Notes: generated by a model from the letters alone, not told the origin. Shown: positions 47,995 through 61,114, counted from the stretch's first letter. The stretch: DNA of 64,000 bases from Dillenia suffruticosa (GCA_033439265.1 JAVTVX010000024.1:11825001-11889000); one strand, 5' to 3'. Numbers and translations are program-made.

Positions 47995-48006
47995 TGGTAT
48001 TAGAGC
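47995..48006 (+). promoter_or_regulatory. Copia primer-binding site
   Basis: TGGTATTAGAGC differs by one base from TGGTATCAGAGC, the complement of the 3' end of initiator methionyl tRNA used by most plant copia elements. It lies two bases after the LTR end. Confidence 0.9.
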
Positions 48007-48051
48007 GGGTGTATTGTCAAAAGTTTTAACAGCTCAACACCAAAGATCCAA

Positions 48052-49190
48052 ATGGCAATTAACATTAACAATATACCAGTTGAAGCTTGCTCAACAAACT
48101 GTGCACCATTCTTTAATGGAAGCAACTTCAACTACTGAAAACAAATTATGCATAATTTCATCATTGCACAGGATCTAAATGCATGGAAAATCATCAAAGG
48201 AGTCGAATTCCCACTGAAGAGATAGATGGAGTTTGTGTGCTGGTAAAATTAAAGAACATGACTGTCGAACAAAAGAAAGTCTATCAAACCAACTACAAGA
48301 CTATCAATTTTCTTCACCTTGCATTGAGCGTCAACGAATATAATCGAGTCTCTTCTTGCATAATAGCAAAGAAGATTTGGGAAAGACTTGAGGCCACCTA
48401 TGAAGGAACTGACCAAGTATGTAAGAGCAAAATCAGATTGCTGAAACAAGAATATGAAGTCTTCAAGATGAAGGATGGAGAAGCAATTAGTGAGATGATC
48501 ACAAGATTTAACAAGATAACTAATGAGCTCAGACTACTTGGAAAAGGAATCCCTTAAGAAAACATGGTAGACAAAATTTTAAGAACTTTATCAAAGTCTT
48601 GGGAGTCCAAAGTGACAGCTATTGAGGAGTCCAAAAATCTTGAGACTCTGACAATGGATGAACTCGTGGGATCCTTGATAACCCATGAAATGAAGCTAAA
48701 TGTGAAAGAGCCTGCTAAATAAGAAAGAGGCAAAGGGGTAGCATTGAAGATTGACAATGAGGAAAGCACATCCAGCTCAGAAGAAGAAGAAGATGAAGAG
48801 GATGAAACTCTTATGGCAAGAAAATTCAAAAAATTCATGTAAGGAAGAGGAACAAAAATAAGTCATTCTTCAAAAAGCCATATAAGAAGGAAGAAATCAG
48901 ATGTTTTGAATGCAAAAAATTGGGACACATGAAGGCTGACTGCCCCTCTCTCAAACTGGATGAGAAGAAGCACAAAAAGGACAGAAAGGAGAAGAAAAAG
49001 GAAAAGGCACTTGCTGCATAGAGTGATGAAGATTCAAGCTCAAGTGATGAAAAGCAAAATGAGGAACAAGCAAACGTATGTTTCATGGCAAATGAAGAAA
49101 TCTCAGACAATGAGGTAAACTTTACATCATACTCATCATGTTCTAATTCTTCTAATTCTGAAAATGATTTACTATTATGAAATTACATGA
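48052..49190 (+). pseudogene. Copia gag (capsid and first zinc knuckle)
   Basis: The start MAINININNIPVEACSTN at 48052 is the usual gag N-terminus. The capsid domain spans about 48180-48560 (IWERLEATYEGTDQVCKSKI, FKMKDGEAISEMITRFNKIT). A CCHC knuckle, CFECKKLGHMKADCP, lies at about 48903-48950. Stops occur at about 48136, 48556, 48719, 48838 and 49018, with frame changes. This protein would package the element RNA into virus-like particles. Confidence 0.88.
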
Positions 49191-49880
49191 AGCATTGCTA
49201 GAAGCACTAAAGGAATTAAAAAAATCTAAAATGAAAAATAACTTGTTAAAGAAAGAACTAAGTGAGATTGTTAGAACATCACAAAATTCAAAAAATGAAA
49301 TAAGTGAGTTAAGAAGAGAAATTGCTACGATAGAACTGTATGTAAGTAAACTAAAGAAGAAATTGAATGATGATTGTTCAGAAAAAGACAAATACTCTAG
49401 CAAATGACAACATGCTCTTAAAGAAAGAATTAGAGATTTTGAAAGAAAAGAACAGTAGGCTAAACACTGTCTTAATGAAATTCACTCAGGCCAAGAAAAG
49501 TTAGATGTCATGCTAAAAATTCAAAAAGCTGTGTTTGATAAGACAGGATTGGGATTCAACCCTAACCAAACACAAAAATGGTTGCATAGATTCTTTGTAT
49601 CAAGTTCTGAAAATGCTAAACTAGAAAAATGTCACACCTGCATGAAGATTGGGCACAAATCTGAAATCTACAGATTTAAAAATATTGTTTCAAACAACAC
49701 TAAGAAACCAAAAACACCTAATAGATACTGCACTTATTGCAAGAAGAATAAACATTCAATTTTTTATTGCTGGTTTCTAAACACCTCAAGAACAACCTTA
49801 AAATGGATCGCCAAAGATAATTTCAAAGCTAATTCAGCCGGAGCAAAAAATATATGGATACCAAAGGCAAAGGTGTGATT
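49191..49880 (+). pseudogene. Copia gag C-terminal coil and second zinc region
   Basis: A Lys/Glu-rich coiled coil (49177-49400) is followed by two cysteine clusters, CHTCMKIGHKSEIYRF and YCTYCKKNKHSIFYCW, and by WIAKDNFKANSAGAKNIWIP. The long gag with extra fingers fits the SIRE lineage. The frame is interrupted near 49405. Confidence 0.8.
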
Positions 49881-49924
49881 ATTTCTCATTGCAGGTGTGC
49901 TTAAAGTCAAGAGAGTCTCGCAGC

Positions 49925-51060
49925 AAGTCTGTGTAGTACATTGACAATGGATACTCAAGACACATGACTGGAGACGCATCGAAATTCTCTCACCTTGAAA
50001 ACAAGAAAGGAGGAAAGATTGCATTTGGAGATAATTCAAAAGGAAAGATTGTTGGCATAGGCAATATTGGAGGTAAGTTTTCTGAATCTCAAATTCAAAA
50101 TGTGCTACTTGTTTTTGGATTGAAATTTAGCTTATTAAGTGTTAGCCAACTATGTAACAAAGGTTGTTCTGTACTGTTTGAAGCTGATGCATGCTCCATT
50201 ATTGAAAAATCCTCTAGACTTACAAAGTTTATTGTCCATAGAAGAGAAAACATATATGCAATTGATCTAGATTTCTTAGGACCCTCAAATAAATCATGTC
50301 TAGTTACTGTGAATAAAAATTATTTATGGTTATGGCATAGAAGATTAGAATATGCCAGTATGGACACAATTTCAAAATTAGTTAGTAAAGATATAGTTAA
50401 GGGTCTTTAAAAATTGAAATTTGAAAAGGACAAATTGTGTGATATTTGTATGAAAGGAAAGCAAACAAAAATACCTTTTAAATCTAAAAATTGTGTATCA
50501 ACTGGAAGTCCTCTAAAATTTCTTCATATTGATTTATTTGGACCTACTAGAATACAAAACTTAGGAGGAAAACATTATAGTTTTGTAATCATTGATAAAT
50601 ACTCTAAATTCATATGGATGCTATTTTTTGCTAAAAATGAAGAAACTAGTGAGGTATTCATTAGACTATGCAAGAAAATTCAAAATGAGAATGGAATATC
50701 TATTAAGAGTATTAAAAGTGATCATGGCAAGGAATTTGAAAACAAAACTATGGATGAATTCTGCAATTATTGTGGTATTGACCATAACTTTTTAGCTCCT
50801 AGGACACATCCAAAAAAATGGAGTGGTAGAAAAGAAAAATAGAACCCTCAAAAAAATGGCTAGAGCAATGTTTTGTGAAAATAATTTACCAAAGATCTTT
50901 TGGGTAAAAGTAGTGAATACATCATGTTACATTTTGAATAGAGCACAAGTGAGACCAATCCTAAATAAAACCCTTATGAACTTTACAAACGAAGGAAACC
51001 ACATATATCATACTTTAAGGTATTTGGATGCAAATGTTTTATCTTAAATAATAAAAAAGA
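49925..51060 (+). pseudogene. Copia protease and integrase
   Basis: The protease motif reads YIDNGYSRHMTGDASKF, where the family has DSG, so the active-site Ser is Asn. The HHCC region lies at about 50328-50470 (WLWHRRLEYASMD, then CDICMKGKQ). The expected LGHAS reads LEYAS, which loses a zinc-ligand His. The integrase core lies at 50520-51000 (LHIDLFGPTR, SDHGKEFENKT, NFLAPRTHP). A stop at 50408 and a frame change near 50830 break the frame. Confidence 0.88.
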
Positions 51061-51539
51061 AGTATTAGGAAAATTTGATACCAAAAGTGATGAGAAATTT
51101 TTCTGTATTATTCTTGAGCAAGCAAAGCTTATAGAGTCTACAATAAAAGGACCATGACAGTAGAGGAGTCAATTCATGTAGAGTTTGATGAAGAAAATGA
51201 TATCAATCAAAAAATGTTGGATGATGAAGATATATCTGAGAAGCTAAATGATATTAGTCTGTTTGATGAAATTAACAATAAAAAAGATGAGTCAAATGAT
51301 CTCACGGTGCATGAGGAAAGGAATGAAATACAGCAGGAGCAAGAGATCAAATATCTTCAGATTAAGAAAGACGTAAATCTAGAAAATATAATTGGGATCA
51401 TTAGTTCAGAAGTAAGAACCAGATCTGCAATCCAAAATCAATGCGAGTATGTAGCTTTTATCTCTCAAAATAAACCCAAAAATGTGGATGAAACTTTAGG
51501 AGATGAAAATGCAAGATGAACTAAATCAGTTTAAGAGAA

Positions 51540-52988
51540 ATAAAGCATGAAATTTGGTGCCTAGACCTATAGGTCAATCAGTAATTGGAACCAAATGGGT
51601 TTTCAGAAATAACCTTGATGAATTTGGCACAATCACAAGGAACTAAACAAGATTAGTGGATAAAGGTTACAATCAAGAGGAATGAATTGATTACGATGAG
51701 ACGTTTGCACCAGTAGCAAGATTAGAATCTATAAGAATATTGCTTGCCTTCTCTTGTTTCATGAATTTTAAGTTTTACCAAATGGATGTCAAAAGTGCAT
51801 TTATGAATGATTATTTGAATGAAACAGTATATGTCGAATAACCTCCTACCTTTGAAGATCCTAAGTATCCTGAATATGTGTACAAATTAACCAAAGCATT
51901 GTATGGTCTGAAACAAGCTCTTAGAGCTTGATATGAAAGATTAAGTAATTTTTTGACAAAAAATGACTTTGTACGACGAAAAGTAGATACCACTCTATTT
52001 GTCAAAAAGAGAGACGATAATTTTTTGATCATACAAATATACGTAGATGACATAATATTTGGAGGAACTAGCACGAGAATGTATGAGGAATTTGCAGCCA
52101 AAATGTAAGGAGAATTTGAAATGAGTATAATGGGTGAGCCGAACTACTTTCTTGATTTGCAAATCAAACAATCAGAAGATGGAATCTTTACAAATCAATC
52201 AAAATATACAAGTGATTTAATTAAAAGATTTGGGTTCAGTGATTGCAAGAGAAATGCAACACCAATAAGCACAAACATCAAGCTGGACAAAGATGAAAAT
52301 GGCAAGTCAATTTATCAAAAACTTTACAAAAGTATGATTGGGTCATTACTGTATCTTACTGTTTCAATACCTGACATATAATTCAATGTATGTCTCTGTG
52401 CAAGATTTCGATCAGATTCTAAAGAATCCTACTTGGTTGCAGTCAAAAGAATCTTTAGATATTTAAAGGAAACAACTCATTTGGGGCTTTGGTATGACAG
52501 AAATTCGAGTTTCCAATTGTATGGGTTTTGTGATGCTGACTTTGCTGGATGCAAAGTAGACAGGAAAAGCACAAGTGGCACTTGTCAATTCTTCAGAAGT
52601 ATGTTGGTATCATGGTTTTCGAAGAAGCAAAGTAGTGTGGACTTATCAACTACTGAAGCTGAATATGTTTTAGTTAGACAATGCACAACACAGATACTTT
52701 GGATTAAATACCAAATGAAAGATTACGGGCTAGACTTTGATTGCATTCTAATCAAATATGATAACACAAGTGAAATAAATCTCACAAAAAACCCCAATAC
52801 ATCACTCATGAAACAAACATATAGAAGTAAGGCATCATTTCATTCGAGATCAAGTTCTGAAGAATGAGATTGTTTTTGAGTATGTTGAGACTCAAAAACA
52901 AATTGCTGATATCCTCACTAAACCTTTAGACAAAAATAGATTTTATGAATTAAGAAGGGATTTGGAAATGATGGAAATTAAAAAATAG
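51540..52988 (+). pseudogene. Copia reverse transcriptase and RNase H
   Basis: RT: GTKWVFRNNLDEFGTI at about 51590, YDETFAPVARLESIRILLAF at about 51693, FYQMDVKSAF at about 51775, YGLKQALRA at about 51903, and the intact catalytic YVDDIIFGG at about 52040. RNase H: YGFCDADFAGCKVDRKSTSG at about 52520, and DLSTTEAEYV at about 52639. The final domain ends near 52988 (IADILTKPLDKNRFYELRRD in another frame). Several stops are present (for example near 51646, 51683, 51839, 51931 and 52380). Confidence 0.92.
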
Positions 52989-53450
52989 AGAAGACAAAAA
53001 AAAGTATTACTTTTTTAAGTAATAGTTTACAAGTCGACCTATTTATTGAAATATGTCGACAAATTTGAAAATGATCAGAGGCATGTCGACCTAATGAATG
53101 TTAGTATTATGAACTGTGTTGACCTGATCTCAAACCAATACTTAGAACCAAACTCAGGAAATAACACATCGACCCGTCTTTAATAATGTCGACCTGAGCA
53201 GCAAAAGAATACAGGTCGATGCCCTTCTTAGTATGTTAATCCAATAACGTAGGTCGTTGTGTACTCAAACTTGTCGACCTGAAACTTACCCAATAGAATA
53301 CCAATAGTCGGCACGTCGACCTATCTAACCCTAAACCCCAAAATTTCAAACTTCCCTATTTTCTTTTAAAACTCTAACTCTCAAAATCCGTAACCCTAAT
53401 TCCTAAATCGAAACCCTAATCATCCGAATCTTCTCAAGATTCAAATCCCA

Positions 53451-54703
53451 ATGGCCCCTAAAATGAAGATACCCATCAAAAAGCCTTCCGAACCATCAAA
53501 AAAATCTTCGAAACCCACGGGAAAGGGTTTGTCCTCTTATACGCAACCTGCGAAACCAACACCCCCTCCACTGCATACATTTCCTCAGTTCAGCACCTAT
53601 GAGTTTTAGACGATTGAACAAAATGAACTATACGATAGGGTGTTTTCGAAAAGAAAGGTGAACCATGGTCAATTGATCGATTGGAAGTTTTTTTAAAAAA
53701 TTGGGTTCAAGTACGAAGAACATTTAATAGAGGTATGCCCTACTTCTCTTTTGAATCCTGACAAGTATATTCATGAGAAAGAGGTCAAATTATTTTACAA
53801 CAATATAGAAGTCATTTGTGAAGAACCTACGGATGAAATGAGAATCACTCTAGATGACCATTTTGTGTCATACGCATTCAAAACCTTTGTAAATGGAAAG
53901 GAGTTCAAAGTGACCCCTAGGAAGATTTATGAAGACAATAGCATGACATGGGTCTTTTATGAAAAATGTGAACCATATATGGAATCAAATTATTTGGATA
54001 ATGCTAAGATTGTGTATGATGATCAGAACCTCACTATGGTGAACTCTAATGCTACTGAACTTAGCTTTCATGAAAGAATCTTGCATCTGATTGTTAGTCA
54101 TATATTAAGACCTAGAGGAGGAAACTACATTACAATCTCAAAGGAAGATTTTTTGTTAATGGCCTGTATTATTAGTGGAAAGAACTCTGGCTTCCATTAC
54201 ATTATTCCACACTTCATGATCACAGAACATAGATCTGAAAGCTCTTTGTTTCCATACACAAGTATGATCATTGATATCCTTTCAAAGAATAAGGTAGATA
54301 TTGAAAAGGATACGATTGTTGAATTGAGTGATAAAAATGCAATCAATGCTTCATCAATGTTGAGAGCAAAATGGATGTGCGATAGTGAAGAATATAGGTA
54401 AGGAAAGAAGGAGGAACAGGGAAGAGATAGGCTGAGGAGATTGAGGCTGAGACTGACGAGGAGATTGAAAATGGCCTAAGGAAAGAAAAAAGGACTGGGG
54501 AAGGTGAATCATCGAGCATACAACCAATCACACTTCAGATGATTTGGGACTAATTGGATCATATGGATAGGAGACAGACTATGATTGGTCAAATGTATTG
54601 TTTTAACCGAATGGACCTCAACAGCATGCAAGAGAAAATAGATGTTTTGCTGAGGGAAAAAGGCAAATCAAAGAAGGACCCTAAACCTTCAAAATCCTAC
54701 TAG
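53451..54703 (+). pseudogene. Extra 3' ORF of the copia element (plant transposon protein domain)
   Basis: A separate reading frame after pol, in the position where SIRE-type elements carry their extra, sometimes called env-like, ORF. It starts MAPKMKIPIKKPSEPSKK. A conserved middle follows (EVKLFYNNIEV at about 53774, FHERILHLIVSHILRPRGGN at about 54066, FLLMACIISGK at about 54150), which resembles the putative plant transposon protein domain. The C-terminus is a Glu/Lys-rich coil. I see no convincing signal peptide or membrane segment, so an envelope role is not supported. It is broken by stops near 53608 and 53693, a frameshift near 54400 and a stop near 54549. Confidence 0.75.
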
Positions 54704-55684
54704 CATAGAAATCTGTTTTTCTCCTTTATTTGTTGTGTTTGTCTTTTCAAAGTATCTAGTCTTTGCAAGTTGTTCTTTCCTTTTGTTTCGTCAATGCATT
54801 TTATAGTTCTTTATCCTTTGAAAATGAAATGAAGCATAGACCTTCTGTGATTTATGCGTACACTGTGAAACATGGCACGTGAATAGAATTGTATGCTCAT
54901 GATACTACTGATGAATATTGTGAACATGTTGCTTTTAAAAAGGGCTGCAGTCTAGTTCTCTTACTAAATTTGAAATGTATGTTGTGAAGTGTAGTAAGTA
55001 CAAGGCTGTGATTTGCTATGCCCTCACTTGTATGTTGTCTTTTAACTATTCGAGTACTACTAAATGGATATAATCTTGTTTTGCTAATAACAAAAGGGGG
55101 GGAAATTGAAAGACTGAGTACTCATGCTAATTAGTATGATGTGCCAACATACTGATATGTGCATATATGTGCTAAACCACATGCTGACATGCATATGTGT
55201 TGATACATGTTGCGTGCTCTAAAGTACTATTGAATGCTATGTGCTGAAATAAGATATAGGTATATGTGTGTTGTAGGGATTGATATGGACTGAAACACAT
55301 GTGCTCTGTGTGGAATGCATGCTATGAAGTATGCTAATGTATGAACTATTTGCTGAAGCGTGCACTGAGTACATGTGCAGGGCTAAATGTGTATGCTGAT
55401 GGAAGAAGCTCACTATACCTACTGTACTTAGTGAGCATGATGAAATGTGAATGATCAATGTATGGTAACTGCAGACTAAGCTAGATAAGTGCATAAGTGC
55501 TAACTGAATGTGTAATGTGCTAATGCTAAGTATATAAGTATGCTAGTATGGGCGCTGAAACATGTTGAGTGTGTATGAGAATGCTGGATGTCAAAATGAA
55601 GAGCACTAAAATATCAATGTATAGAAATTAAGATGTAAAATGACTAAATATTATAGATTGAACACTAGGAGTTTTGTTATCATA
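54704..55684 (+). other. 3' spacer of the copia element with TATGTGCTGA-like repeats
   Basis: Non-coding. Between about 55120 and 55560 it is a loose array of short degenerate words (ATGTGCTGA, ATGCTAATG, CATGTGC) spaced 10-25 bp apart. Long 3' spacers with such repeats are common in this lineage. The open minus-strand frame at 55494-55237 is a by-product. Confidence 0.6.
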
Positions 55685-55698
55685 AAAAAGAGGGAGAA
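55685..55698 (+). promoter_or_regulatory. Copia polypurine tract
   Basis: A purine run (AAAAAGAGGGAGAA) directly before the 3' LTR. This is the expected primer site for plus-strand DNA synthesis. Confidence 0.85.
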
Positions 55699-57650
55699 TG
55701 TTAACCTAGTAGAGTTTTGAAGATAAAAGAATGAAAGAAAAATAAGTTCGATAATATAAGAAAAACAGTTAGAAAATTCAGAAATCTATAGTACAGGTCA
55801 CCTGCTTTGAAAACATATCAACATATGACATTCACACACACACATCGACCCAGTTCATGTTCTTGTCGACCTAAACCAAATGTTTTTTATTAAAAACATA
55901 AGTCTGAACACTTCGACTCACACAAGCTACATCGACCTAGGAAGTCAGGTGGACCAATTTAAAATTACACATTGACCAATTGTTTCTGCACATCGACCTG
56001 AACATATCAGACATCAACACTAAAGAAAGAGAATACATTAGGATATCGATATCTGCACAAATCTTGTCGACACAAAGCTATAGGAACACTAGCATATCGA
56101 CCAACTTATTTCAACACATCAACCAATTCTCTTTATGAACAGTGACACATCAACATGTTCTCTATACACATCAACCTGTCAGCACTTGGTTGTGATATAC
56201 ACACATCAACCTGGAGTCATGCTTGTTGACCTAGCCTAAATACATCAACCAATTTATTTCATCACATCGACCAATTTGACTAATGAACGTAACACATCAA
56301 CCTTTGATGTGCACATATCGACCCGGCCATTATGTTTCTTAAATACAACACATGGACACAGCAAAATAATTGTTGACCCGAGAAAACACATCGACCGATT
56401 CATTTCTTCAGGTCCACCTATTTTTATTTGCATAGTAAGATGTCGATATACATAGTGAGTCTTGTCAACCCAATGTTCAATTGCTCATTAAAATACACAT
56501 CGACCTATTAGTTTCTTGTCAACACAACACATACTCATCAACCAATTGAATTCCATACATCGACCAATTTGTAATTTGAATAGTAATATATCGATACATC
56601 AAGTTAGACTTGTCGACCTACCTTTTACAAAGTCAAAAAGATCACACATTGACACGATTAAAATGTTATCGACAAGAGGAACACATCGACCAATTAAAAA
56701 TCTCATGTCCACGAATTTCATTTGGTACAGTTTTTTGTCGACCTATAATAGTTGTTTGTCAATCTGTTTGCATAAAAATACACTAGGAGTGATTCAAATT
56801 CAAGTCAATGTCTACAATAGATTTGTCGATTTGCGTATGTCAGAAACCAGATCTGGGAAACATTTTTGAATCTGACGGACCCATACTTTCTTCGATTCCC
56901 GAAATATTTCCTTTTCTATCTAAGCTAACGTTCGAATATAGCACAAACAAAGTCTAATTGGCCTATTTAAAAGAGGTGCAAGAAAAAGAATGAAGTTTCA
57001 GCGTGAAAGAAGGAACAATTGCAGAAATAGTAATGGTGGAAATTAAATGCCCAATGTTCGAATGCAACAACGTTCACCAACCCTCAACGGCTCTATTCAA
57101 TAATTCAATAAATACTGAGAGCAGAAAATAGAGTATGATAGATGAGATAACAAGAGACAACAACACAAAACGACTTGAATTAAAAGCTCCCTTGAATATT
57201 GTAAAATATAATCTCTGTGCACTTGAAAGTTTTAATTGTATTAAGTGTCTTTTCGAGTTTTTCATTCTGTCAAATCTGAAGAAAGTAAGTCTCAATTCTT
57301 GACTTTCTTTTTTGATTAATTTGAGTGTCAAAGATTAAGGAGTGTGCGACACTGTTTTAAGTCTAAAGAAATCCAAATTCAATTTGAGAGAGATTGAATT
57401 ATTGTATTCAGACGTAACACTATATGAGATTTAACTTAAATCTGAAATCAAGTTTGTAAACTAAGTATTTAGTAAAAAATCCAGGTGGAGTTTGGGAGTA
57501 GACGTATACCGGATTTGGTGGAACCACTATAAAAATTATTTGTCTTTTCTTTACTTGTTTTCATTTACTGTCATAAAGTTTTAAAATTTAGAAAAAGGTG
57601 TCAAAAAGTCTATATTCAACTATTCACTTCTTCCCTCTAGTTGAATAACA
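55699..57650 (+). mobile_element. Copia 3' LTR
   Basis: A 1952 bp LTR that starts TGTTAACCTAG and ends TTGAATAACA. It is colinear with the 5' LTR apart from the extra ~280 bp. It contains dozens of ATCGACC/GTCGACC words. Confidence 0.9.
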
Positions 57651-58760
57651 CCTACACTCCACCGCATGTGCCCTCACGGGTGCCCATACTCACCTACGCC
57701 ACCGCCCACCCGCTCCCGCCTACCAGTATCCCACCCTCCCACGCCCGTGCACCAACTTACCCACACCCGCCCTGCATTTATTTTGTAAAAAATGTCACCT
57801 ATAGGAATCAAGCCTGTGCCTCCCACGTGGATGATGAGTTCTCCGGCCACTATGCCACAATCCCTGTTATGATATTTTTTTTATTTATTATTTAATCCTC
57901 ACTTATTTTTTTAATATTAATCTCTCACATTTTTTTTATCTCACTCTCATCTCTGTTTTTTTTTCTATCTTGGGGTAATTTTTTTCATTGAATATTCTCA
58001 TTAAATTTTTCTAACTGTTTAAATTCGATATTGATTAAATTTGCACTAAATGAAGAAATAAAATATTTATTTGATTAATTATGATAGAATAGTAAATTAT
58101 TATTTTTTATTTATATATTAAATTGAATAATAAAATAATAGAATAAAAGAAAAAATAAAATAAATAAAAGAAAAAAAAGAAATATAAAATAATAAAAGAG
58201 AAGAAAAAATTAAAAATTAAAAACATTAAAAACATTAAAAATTATAAAATAAAATAAAATAAAATAAAATAAAATAAAATAAAATAAAAATTACAAAAGA
58301 ACTATAAGCGACGGATTAACAACAGAAAATTTCCGTCGCTGGTAGTTTATTTTTTTAATTTTTTTTACTTTTGAATACTATTAGTGATGGATTAACGACG
58401 GAAAATTTTCGTCGTTAAAAAATCTATCGCTAATCCGTTGCTGATAGTTTTTTTTTTATAATTTTTTTTTACCTTGAAAACTATTGGTGATTAATTAGCG
58501 ATGAAAATTTTCGTCGCTAATAGTTTTTCTTTTATGGAATAGCTACAGGTATTTTGCGACTAAAAAAATCCGTCGCTGATAGTTTTCCTTTTTTTATTTT
58601 AATTTTTGTTTTCCTTGGTCCACTATCAGCAGCAAATTAGCTATAGATTTTTTTTGTCGCTAAAATATCTGTCGTTGAGAGTTTCCTTTTTAAATTTTTT
58701 TTTTTTTAGTTCACTTTCAGCGACGGATATTTTTAGTCACTAAAATATCCATCGCTGCTT
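57651..58760 (+). mobile_element. Right part of the split CACTA-like element
   Basis: A C-rich stretch (57651-57780) continues the composition seen left of the copia element. AT-rich sequence with an (AAAAT)n run (58246-58289) follows. Four to five blocks of AGCGACGGAT/TTCCGTCGCT motifs lie between 58308 and 58757. No inverted terminus matching the left end was found, so the right end is either decayed or truncated. Confidence 0.55.
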
Positions 58761-60532
58761 CGTCAAATAATTCCAAGAATGGCCTCAGTCCACAATCATC
58801 CTCTTTTTCCGTTTTTGTTCCCTTCAAATTAGGATGATTGCTCGAATAACTCCTAAAATTTTTAGTAAAATCTATTAGCAAGTGTTCTAAAATTTTCAGC
58901 CATTGATGTAGGAAAAGTCTCGCAATAAAGAAGAAATAAAGGATTTTTTTTTTTTTAATTCTTTACATAATTTATAAGACAAAAGGAAGACCTTCGATCA
59001 GAGGCCTTGTAGATCGGGCTGGCTTAATAAAAATTCTTGTTGTTCAGACTTCGGCCCCTCTGATTACCAGACTTATAAAAAATTGTTGGTGTTGGACCTT
59101 TAAAACAGAAAATTCTCAAGTTCAAATTATTGATTTTTTAAAAAAATTTTTATAACTAATCGATATTTAAAATTATATTCTGACTAATTTAGTTTGAGTG
59201 CTATCATAATCAATTTAGAGAGAACTTTTTAATATAGTTTTTTCTATTTTTATATTTTGAATCTAATATTTAATTAAAAGATTCAGTACCTTTATTTATT
59301 AAATTCATTTTCTGTTGATCCAAATTATTGAATTTAAGATAGAGTGAGCAAAGCAAGAACCAGACCCAGACCCATGCTCAAGTCAAACAAAAAGTTCTCC
59401 ACTCTATTTTTTGGAACATTTTTCCATCCCCGTGGATCTAATGTTGTCTTAATCAATATTGGCCTTATTCACCATTAAACTACTAGATGTTTTAGTGGGA
59501 AAAGCGTCCATGGATGTCCTATTGATACATGCCAACCACCCCCCCCCCCCAAAAAAAATTGCATCTTCAACTGTTAAGGCTTCAATTTTTGGACCCCCTG
59601 GAACAGACAAAGGAGAGACAATGTCCTCTAGTACCCTAATTATTCAGATTGGATAATTAGACAATTTCCTATTGATATATGCCTATCCCCACATAACTTC
59701 TTCATTCAAGATTTTTACACTCCAACTACAGTTTTAAATACATCTACCTTTTTCTTTTCTTTTATTTTCCAATACACTTTCTCTCCTAGCATATTTATTA
59801 CAATATTTTGAGGGTGCCCTACCTAGCTAAGGGAACACTATACAGCCCCTTGAAAACGATTCCCATCTCCCCAAAGCTGTGGACACAGCCTGCATGTTCA
59901 TGTCCCAGGCTCGTTTTAAGATAATATCTCCACATAATTTTCTATTGTGAAAATTTTCAGATATTTTCAAGTCTGCAATGCCTAAATTAGCTTTTTTAAA
60001 AATAACTCCAACCGATCAACATCTACTTTTTTCATTATCAAAATATCCTACGCACTCTTCAAATTTATAAAATTCCCAACACAATGTCAAACAAGTGAAT
60101 GAAAGAAAATATATGTTATCAAATGGTCATCAAATAATATAATTTTTGGCCTGCATGTTGGCATAATCTAATGTAGATTTTGTTGTTGGTCTTTGTTGAA
60201 GTTTCACATGGACGTTTTCTCACATTGCCCGAATTTTACTTATCAAGGTAAAGATCAATAAATTTAAAAATCTTTCATTTTAATATTACTTTTTTATTTC
60301 AATTAAAAAATTTTTAATACGGTATAAGAATAAAAAAGAAAACCTTTTCTCATCCTACATAAATATTAAATTTATAAATTGTATTAAGAGAAATGAGAAA
60401 AAGGGTGCATTGAAAGAGAACTATAGAAGACTAACAAAAAGAGACATTGAGGGATCTAACCAATATTAATTATATCAATGTGAACCCAAAATCATCAACT
60501 TATTCTAGGGGTGTTCTCTTCTTGTCTCATGC
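58761..60532. other. Intergenic sequence, no gene recognised
   Basis: AT-rich, with short frames only. A C12 run next to A8 lies at 59539-59558. No transposon domains were recognised. Confidence 0.45.
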
Positions 60533-60765
60533 GAGAGAGAGAGAGAGAGAGAGAGATAAGGAATTGTGTTGTGTAAGGGATATGATTAAATAGGGAACCT
60601 GTTACCTAGGAACAGTATCAAACCTAACCATTAGACCACCAAGATTTGATTAATTAGTACAAGCTGCCCTACATACATTCAACAAATAAATAACATGTAA
60701 TATTTCAACTTCTTGCAAGTTGGGTGGTGATCCAAAACACCATTTCCGGATTTTTTTGGGTGGTG

Positions 60766-60802
<37 letters not shown>

Positions 60803-61048
60803 TGATTGATATAAAGATATATCAATCTACCAATCTTTTCTAGTTGGTTAAAGGAATTTTAAAGTTTTGATTCTAGACTGTTCATACCCCACGACACTCG
60901 ATTCTGACATAGCACATCAAATATGAAAGAAAACCGAACAACCTTAATTTGTTCCTCACAATAGCAAAATTGGAAAATGGTCAACTTTGCAACTTGTTAA
61001 TATTAAACATTAATTTGAAAAACGAGGGTAAGTAAAATACTTACTATG

Positions 61049-61114
<66 letters not shown>

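Larger units (their letters stand above)
46324..57650 (+). mobile_element. SIRE-like Ty1/copia retrotransposon, 11.3 kb
   Basis: Structure: 5' LTR (46324-47992), primer-binding site TGGTATTAGAGC (47995-48006, one mismatch to the initiator-Met tRNA type), gag-pol (48052-52988), an extra ORF (53451-54703), a polypurine tract AAAAAAGAGGGAGAA (55685-55698) and a 3' LTR (55699-57650). Flanking bases are CCTAT and CCTAC, a 5 bp target duplication with one change. Long LTRs, a long 3' spacer and an extra ORF downstream of pol are typical of the SIRE/Maximus lineage. All ORFs carry stops or frameshifts. Confidence 0.92.

Noticed and set aside
57641..57895. Pro/His-rich ORF of 84 codons
   Set aside because: Result of C-rich sequence at the end of the copia LTR and the split element. 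No homology seen.
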